This document shows, piece by piece, positions 6,164 through 10,071 of a stretch of DNA of 10,071 bases (the first letter of the stretch is position 1; every line of letters starts with the position of its first letter). The translations under genes were made by a program, and so were the position numbers. The notes below the pieces were generated by a model, which worked only from the letters and a program-made list of their open reading frames with translations, was not told where the DNA came from and did no database searches. Source of the DNA: Helicobacteraceae bacterium (lineage in GTDB: Bacteria > Campylobacterota > Campylobacteria > Campylobacterales > Sulfurimonadaceae); assembly GCA_027056525.1 (NCBI GenBank), contig JALUKO010000182.1, positions 1-10,071 on the forward strand, in the 5' to 3' direction.

Positions 6164-8301
6164 TATGTTAGCATTTTCACTATGTTATAAGCAATAAATG
6201 CGAGAGAATATGCTGCTATAGATGTAAATGCCAAAAGGTAAAAGAAGTACTTTATTCCGCCTGCTTCACGGGTAAAGACAATAGAAGCAGCCAAACAGGG
6301 AAGATATACCATAATAACCACTATAAATGAAACTGCAGAAGCAAAAGGGATATTTTTACTTATAGCCGTAACCAAAGAACTACTCTGCTCATTCACATTA
6401 TCTCCCAGTGAATATAATACGCCCAGTGTAGAGACAACAACCTCTTTTGCAGCAAGACCCGTTTGAAGGGCTATGCTCATTTTCCAGTCAAACCCAAGTG
6501 GCTCAAACAGAGGTTCAGAAAACTTCCCAATCTCTCCAAGATAACTTTGTTCAAGATTTGTTGCTGCAAGCTCATTGGCAAGCGATGCTTTTTGCTCCTG
6601 TGTTTGTGCAGATGCTATCTTTTGTGCATACTCCTGCTCAAGCTCTAAGTTATGAGGATAGTTACTTAAAAACCATACAAGCATCGCTGCTGCGGCTATA
6701 AAAGTACCCGCTTTTTTCAGATACATCCATGTTTTTGTGATCACTGTATGCCAAATAAGTTTGAGTGAGGGAAAGCGGTACTTTGGCATCTCCATAACAA
6801 ACGGTTCATCTACACCTTTAAAAGCAGTAAGCTTGAGTATTTTAGCTGCTATCAGACCCAAGATCGCACCACTTATATAGATGATAAACAAAACATTCCC
6901 TGCCATCTCCGGGGCGAAAAAAGCACCTGCGAACAAGACATATACGGGCAGTCTTGCACCACACGACATAAAGCCGATAATAAACAAAGTCAAGAGTCTG
7001 TCTCTGTCGTTTTTAAGGATCCTTGCACTCATATAAGCAGGAATGGAACATCCAAACCCTGTGACAAGTGGTATAAAACTTTGTCCATGCAATCCAAACT
7101 TATGGAAAAATCCATCGAGCAAAAATGCTACCCGTGACATATAGCCGGTACTCTCCAAAAGTGCTATTCCGATAAAAAGGATCATAATATTTGGAACAAA
7201 GAGGATAACCGCACCAACACCTCCAATGATCCCATCAACCACCAAAGAACGTATCTCGTCATTGTGTATCGTGGAGCCTACAGCGCTTCCAAACCAAGAG
7301 AAAAAAGCATCAATCCACTCCATGGGGATAGAGCCGACCTCAAAAGTGATCTGAAACAAACTCCACATAAAAAATATAAATATAGGAATTCCAAAAAGAG
7401 GGTGGATCAAAAGGGAATCTATCTTTTGCGTTGTTGTTTTTTTCTCTTCAACGTTTTTTTGTTGCAAAACCTCTGTAACGATACCTCTGTTAAAAGAAAC
7501 GAACTCCTCGGCAAAGGCCTCTTTGATATCATCACTGTCATGATGCAGTTCAATATGCTGAGAAGCTTCTATGAGAAGGGGTTGAAGCTCCGTCCATATA
7601 GGGTTATCATGGAGTCTTTCATAGGTTTGTTTATTGTTTTTCAAAAGGTTTATAGCAACATTTCTATAGGAGTTAAGCGATTCATACTTATGTTTTTGCA
7701 AGTACTCCGCTATAACTGCTATCTCCTCTTCAACAGGCTCACTAAAGATCAGTTTTGGTTCCTGTTTTTCACTTTCATACTCTTTGACAAGAGCACTTAA
7801 GAGTTCTTCTATACCCATTTTTGTTTGTGCTGAGACCTTGACGCATGGCACCCCAAGAAGCTGTGACATATACTCAGCATCTATCTCTATACCCTCTTTT
7901 TCAGCCTCATCACTCATGTTGAGTGCGATCACCATTTTTTTACCCATACTCATAAGCTCGGCGGTAAGCTGTAGGTTTTTCTCTAAGTTTGTTGAGTCTA
8001 TGACATTGATAATTAGATCGTAACTCTCTGCACACAAGTAGTTATGTGTCACTCTCTCTTCAATCGTATAATCAGTAAAAGCATATGTCCCCGGAAGATC
8101 TACGACAGTAAAATGGTAGTTTTTATAATCAAATAAAACTTCTGATTTCTCCACCGTTACACCGGTAAAATTACCTACATGCAGGTGAGCGTTTGAGATG
8201 GAGTTGATAAGCATACTCTTGCCGACATTAGGTTGTCCGACAAGGGCGATCTTTATATGGTTGGCAATAACGGGACACGCTTTACCTTGCATATCTTTCA
8301 T
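6163..8301 (-). CDS. feoB: Ferrous iron transport protein FeoB
   Basis: FeoB is the inner-membrane Fe(II) importer with a cytoplasmic G-protein domain. The 712-residue protein begins with the G domain: G1 GQPNVGKS (22-29), the G2 threonine in NFTGVT (44-49), G3 DLPG (68-71), G4 NMSD (128-131) and G5 around VSAQTKMG (156-163). A helical linker follows (about 185-295), then a polytopic core starting near 300, with the two Gate repeats. The conserved cysteines are visible in FGCSIPA (C418) and MSCGARLPVY (C447), and PCLAA lies at 668-672. It is slightly shorter than E. coli FeoB (773). The ATG overlaps the feoA stop as ATGA and is preceded by GAGGT nine bases upstream, inside feoA, so the pair is translationally coupled. 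FeoC is absent, as is common outside gammaproteobacteria. Confidence 0.97.
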   Translation of the reverse strand: MKDMQGKACPVIANHIKIALVGQPNVGKSMLINSISNAHLHVGNFTGVTVEKSEVLFDYKNYHFTVVDLPGTYAFTDYTIEERVTHNYLCAESYDLIINVIDSTNLEKNLQLTAELMSMGKKMVIALNMSDEAEKEGIEIDAEYMSQLLGVPCVKVSAQTKMGIEELLSALVKEYESEKQEPKLIFSEPVEEEIAVIAEYLQKHKYESLNSYRNVAINLLKNNKQTYERLHDNPIWTELQPLLIEASQHIELHHDSDDIKEAFAEEFVSFNRGIVTEVLQQKNVEEKKTTTQKIDSLLIHPLFGIPIFIFFMWSLFQITFEVGSIPMEWIDAFFSWFGSAVGSTIHNDEIRSLVVDGIIGGVGAVILFVPNIMILFIGIALLESTGYMSRVAFLLDGFFHKFGLHGQSFIPLVTGFGCSIPAYMSARILKNDRDRLLTLFIIGFMSCGARLPVYVLFAGAFFAPEMAGNVLFIIYISGAILGLIAAKILKLTAFKGVDEPFVMEMPKYRFPSLKLIWHTVITKTWMYLKKAGTFIAAAAMLVWFLSNYPHNLELEQEYAQKIASAQTQEQKASLANELAATNLEQSYLGEIGKFSEPLFEPLGFDWKMSIALQTGLAAKEVVVSTLGVLYSLGDNVNEQSSSLVTAISKNIPFASAVSFIVVIMVYLPCLAASIVFTREAGGIKYFFYLLAFTSIAAYSLAFIAYNIVKMLT

Positions 8302-8552
8302 ATTTTTTGCACCTCAACATATTCTGCTTCTTTACCTCGCAGAGCAATAGACATCTTTCCAACCTTGATCTCAAGCGTACTTTTTGCCGGTGCATGTTCT
8401 AGTACTTCTATAAGCGCTTCTTTCATGATACCAAAAGAGATCAGTCTTTGTTTTAGGGGTGATGGAGCACTCAGTTTTACAACTTTTACTTTATCTCCGC
8501 GCTTACATTTTGTAAGTTTCATCGTTTGCTCAGTAGTTTTATTGCTCTTCAT
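8298..8552 (-). CDS. feoA: Ferrous iron transport accessory protein FeoA
   Basis: FeoA is a small cytoplasmic SH3-like protein needed for full FeoB activity. The 84-residue product shows the family pattern: a KRGDKVKVVKL strand (17-27), LKQRLISFGIMKEALIEVLEHAP (33-55) with the typical RL..(F/L)G(I/L)..G-like turn, and LRGKEAEYVEV (71-81) at the C-terminus. It overlaps feoB by four bases. Two starts are possible: the ATG at 8552, used here, and an in-frame ATG at 8522, which begins MKLTKCKRGDKV and matches the usual FeoA N-terminus more closely. The first has an AAAGAA-like site, the second a GAG seven bases upstream. A Fur box and -10 candidate lie just upstream, so iron repression is likely. 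Confidence 0.94.
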   Translation of the reverse strand: MKSNKTTEQTMKLTKCKRGDKVKVVKLSAPSPLKQRLISFGIMKEALIEVLEHAPAKSTLEIKVGKMSIALRGKEAEYVEVQKI

Positions 8553-8587
8553 AATTCATTCTTTATATCTATAAATATTGTTCTATT

Positions 8588-8593
8588 TCTATA
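8588..8593 (-). promoter_or_regulatory. Candidate -10 box for feoAB
   Basis: TATAGA on the minus strand (five of six matches to TATAAT) lies one base from the Fur box and would start transcription near 8581, giving a leader of about 29 bases before the feoA ATG at 8552. A second AT-rich candidate lies nearer the gene. Confidence 0.45.
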
Positions 8594-8594
8594 A

Positions 8595-8609
8595 TGATAA
8601 TAAATATCA
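8595..8609. promoter_or_regulatory. Fur box upstream of feoA
   Basis: TGATAATAAATATCA matches the 7-1-7 Fur consensus TGATAATnATTATCA at every defined position except one. It sits between the porin stop codon (8623) and the feoA ATG (8552) and abuts a TATAGA -10 candidate, so bound Fur would be expected to block RNA polymerase when iron is plentiful. The match to the consensus is seen in the sequence; the regulation is inferred. Confidence 0.75.
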
Positions 8610-8622
8610 TATTAATAACTAA

Positions 8623-9957
8623 TTAAAAACTGTAATCAATTTTAAAATGGTACCTGTTAAAAGTATTATACTCATTTGTTGTTGTATCATGAAACGTGCT
8701 ATATACCGCCTCAGCAGACCACCCTTTAGCACTCTCATATGTAAGCAACACATCTCTTTCTATGATGCTCACATCTTCATGATACATTTTTCCATACACA
8801 AGCTCTATGTTAAGTCCCTCTAAATCACCATTGGAAAATGTATAGCCACTTCCTATCCTGTATGCTTCACTTGTTTCTTTCATAGCAACAGACATCGCTT
8901 CAATGGTCGCTTCATCAAGTGATGTATAGTAGGGACCGCCGCCAAAGCCGTTACTAATAAAGTCACCATCATCTACCATGGCTATGTTGTACGCACCGCC
9001 GACATAAAAACCGTGGCAGTGACCAATCAACATGCCCCCTAAAACATCACCTGCCACATGGGAGCTCTCAAGCTCTTGGAAGTGACTCCACTGCAAACCA
9101 TAATCTATATGCATATTCTCATTGATACGATAGAGTCCTACTGCTTCCATATAAGTGATAGCACTCATTCCATCAACATAATTATACCAAAAAGAGAGTT
9201 CACTCTCAGGTGCATAGCCATACGTTAACGAGGCAAGCAACATACCAAAACTTTCCTCATCAACCAAAGGTTTAAATCTGTCTTGAGAGAGTCCTGCTGC
9301 TTCATCTTGTGAATCATATCCCGCCCATCTGTTAAGAAAAGCAAATTGGGTATTGAGATTCTCTGAGATGCCTGCTTCTGCCCATGCCCCTTCGAAAGTA
9401 TTGGCAGCCATTCGTATATCATCACTGTCGGCATAAGGTGTCTCAATTTTGATACGCCCTATCATAGAGTGAAAATTGTTCAAAGTGTAGTTGATGTTTG
9501 CTTCTGCAATATAAGCAAAAGAATCTTTATCGGTATTAAAGAAATCTTCATTGATATGGTTTTTATCAGGATTGATCGCTGAAATGCTTTGCGAGATATA
9601 TGTAGCTATATGAGCTGCAAAACCATTATACGCAGCAGTGTTTATACCAAGTACTCCACCAATGGCACTCGCTTTTTTTACAAACTTCGGCGTTGGTCCG
9701 ATCTCATGCGCACTGTCGATGTAAGCAACACGGATGTTGCCATAGGCATCGGCATAATCAAACATAGCATCAAAACTATTGGCAACCTGCGGAAGTTTTT
9801 TCACTATTTCAAATCTTCCTGCAGTTTTTGTATTGAAAAGTCCCCCCCCCTTTGGAAGCTCACTTAAAGATTTTTGTAACACGACCGGCTTGGTGTATTG
9901 CATTTCGTTTGCATAACGTATCTCAGAGTTGAGTGCCAAATAGGTAAGTTCCAACAT
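8623..9957 (-). CDS. OprD-like outer-membrane porin with an in-gene poly-G tract (putatively phase-variable)
   Basis: From about residue 61 the 444-residue protein looks like an OprD-related porin of Campylobacterota: GNIRVAYI (73-80), ASAIGGVLG (96-104), ETPYADSDDIRMAANTFE (172-189), NGFGGGPYYTS (336-346), and a C-terminal aromatic (YHFKIDYSF) typical of BamA-recognised beta-barrels. It probably forms an outer-membrane channel; the substrate is unknown. The start at 9957 has AAAAGGA five bases upstream, which argues it is real. Odd points: no signal peptide is visible, residues 1-60 are unlike a porin N-terminus, and codons 36-39 are read through nine consecutive G. Gain or loss of one G would end translation after about 50 residues. 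An HCH triplet lies at 313-315. A Fur box lies upstream, and feoA follows after 70 bp. A different start or a decayed signal-peptide region is the main alternative. Confidence 0.82.
   Translation of the reverse strand: MLELTYLALNSEIRYANEMQYTKPVVLQKSLSELPKGGGLFNTKTAGRFEIVKKLPQVANSFDAMFDYADAYGNIRVAYIDSAHEIGPTPKFVKKASAIGGVLGINTAAYNGFAAHIATYISQSISAINPDKNHINEDFFNTDKDSFAYIAEANINYTLNNFHSMIGRIKIETPYADSDDIRMAANTFEGAWAEAGISENLNTQFAFLNRWAGYDSQDEAAGLSQDRFKPLVDEESFGMLLASLTYGYAPESELSFWYNYVDGMSAITYMEAVGLYRINENMHIDYGLQWSHFQELESSHVAGDVLGGMLIGHCHGFYVGGAYNIAMVDDGDFISNGFGGGPYYTSLDEATIEAMSVAMKETSEAYRIGSGYTFSNGDLEGLNIELVYGKMYHEDVSIIERDVLLTYESAKGWSAEAVYSTFHDTTTNEYNTFNRYHFKIDYSF
9842..9850 (-). repeat. G9 homopolymer within the porin coding region
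   Basis: Nine consecutive C on the plus strand read as nine G on the coding strand (AAG GGG GGG GGA). It is the only such G/C run in the window, whose genes otherwise rarely use GGG glycine codons. Slipped-strand mispairing at poly-G tracts of about this length is a well-known phase-variation mechanism in Campylobacter and Helicobacter. At nine G the frame is open; at eight or ten it closes within 15 codons. Confidence 0.9.
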
Positions 9958-9962
9958 CGATA

Positions 9963-9969
9963 TCCTTTT
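9963..9969 (-). promoter_or_regulatory. Ribosome binding site that supports the porin start
   Basis: AAAAGGA on the minus strand ends five bases before the ATG at 9955-9957. It is the best Shine-Dalgarno near the 5' end of this gene and is the main reason for accepting a start that gives no signal peptide. Confidence 0.6.
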
Positions 9970-9985
9970 GTGTTCGTTTGATGCA

Positions 9986-10017
9986 ATTGTAAAGCAAAAA
10001 TCCTTAAAAACATTTTA
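9986..10017 (-). promoter_or_regulatory. Candidate promoters of the porin gene
   Basis: Two -10 candidates occur on the minus strand. TAAAAT at 10012-10017 lies four bases from the Fur box, which would then cover roughly -17 to -31, a standard repression position, with a leader of about 48 bases. TACAAT at 9986-9991 is preceded by a T-rich stretch and would give a leader of about 22 bases. The first fits iron control better; both may be used. Confidence 0.4.
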
Positions 10018-10021
10018 ATAT

Positions 10022-10036
10022 TGATAATAATTATCG
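10022..10036. promoter_or_regulatory. Fur box upstream of the porin and at the window's right edge
   Basis: TGATAATAATTATCG matches TGATAATnATTATCA at all defined positions but the last, and its core GATAATAATTATC is a perfect 13-bp odd palindrome. It lies 65 bp upstream of the porin ATG and one base to the left of a rightward TATAAT, so it may control a divergent pair of promoters. Confidence 0.78.
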
Positions 10037-10037
10037 A

Positions 10038-10043
10038 TATAAT
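10038..10043 (+). promoter_or_regulatory. Rightward -10 box next to the Fur box
   Basis: A perfect TATAAT on the plus strand starts one base after the Fur box, the same spacing as the feoA arrangement. Its transcript would begin near 10050 and the gene would lie beyond the window. AT-richness makes chance TATAAT occurrences fairly common, so this rests mainly on the shared geometry. Confidence 0.4.
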
Positions 10044-10071
10044 ATAAATATTTTTATCTTTTATTAGTGAA

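Noticed and set aside
7264..7800. Plus-strand open frame of 178 codons inside feoB.
   Set aside because: It is a shadow frame opposite a well-conserved feoB region, rich in Lys, Phe and Arg, with no recognisable motifs.
8553..8622. The gap between porin and feoA searched for a terminator hairpin.
   Set aside because: The only clear inverted repeat is the Fur box itself, which has no suitable T-tract following it.
9896..10018. Upstream ATG in another minus-strand frame (from 10013), tested as a signal-peptide-bearing start for the porin.
   Set aside because: The frame meets a TAA before the G tract, and its translation is rich in His, Cys, Trp and Arg rather than signal-like.

Overview
The window is AT-rich bacterial DNA, most likely from a free-living, Sulfurimonas/Sulfurovum-like member of the Campylobacterota (former Epsilonproteobacteria). 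This rests on recognising protein families, not on a database search. The main pointers are an ArsS-type sensor kinase with an OmpR-type partner, an OprD-like porin of the kind common in this phylum, gap divergent from nadD-rsfS, and a long poly-G tract inside a coding region.

Layout. Positions 1-282 (minus) hold the N-terminal 94 residues of glyceraldehyde-3-phosphate dehydrogenase, running off the left edge. A 67-bp divergent promoter region separates it from nadD (350-892, plus) and the overlapping rsfS (882-1217, plus). An intrinsic terminator at 1220-1254 ends this unit and overlaps the stop codon of the convergent minus-strand genes. Everything from 1245 to 9957 is on the minus strand. 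Read in the direction of transcription, right to left, the order is: an OprD-like porin (8623-9957), feoA-feoB (8298-8552, 6163-8301), a tandem-receiver HD-GYP protein (4685-6082), an ArsR-like response regulator (3975-4637), an ArsS-like histidine kinase (2679-3962) and an MltF-type lytic transglycosylase (1245-2663).

How they fit together. The right third looks like an iron-uptake island. FeoA/FeoB move Fe(II) across the inner membrane, and the porin could supply outer-membrane permeability. Two near-consensus Fur boxes, one upstream of feoA and one upstream of the porin, suggest joint iron control. The middle part is signalling: a probable c-di-GMP phosphodiesterase, then a two-component pair in tight series with a murein lytic enzyme, which suggests envelope or stress regulation.

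The most notable points are: (i) a run of nine G in the 5' part of the porin gene, where a change of one G would truncate the protein, as in phase-variable genes; (ii) no recognisable signal peptide on that porin, whose first 60 or so residues are unexplained; (iii) both receiver domains of the HD-GYP protein lack the phospho-accepting aspartate (Glu in one, Asn in the other) although the HD-GYP active site is intact; and (iv) the Fur box at the right edge directly abuts a perfect TATAAT pointing rightwards, so another iron-regulated gene probably starts just outside the window. No RNA genes, CRISPR arrays or insertion sequences were seen.
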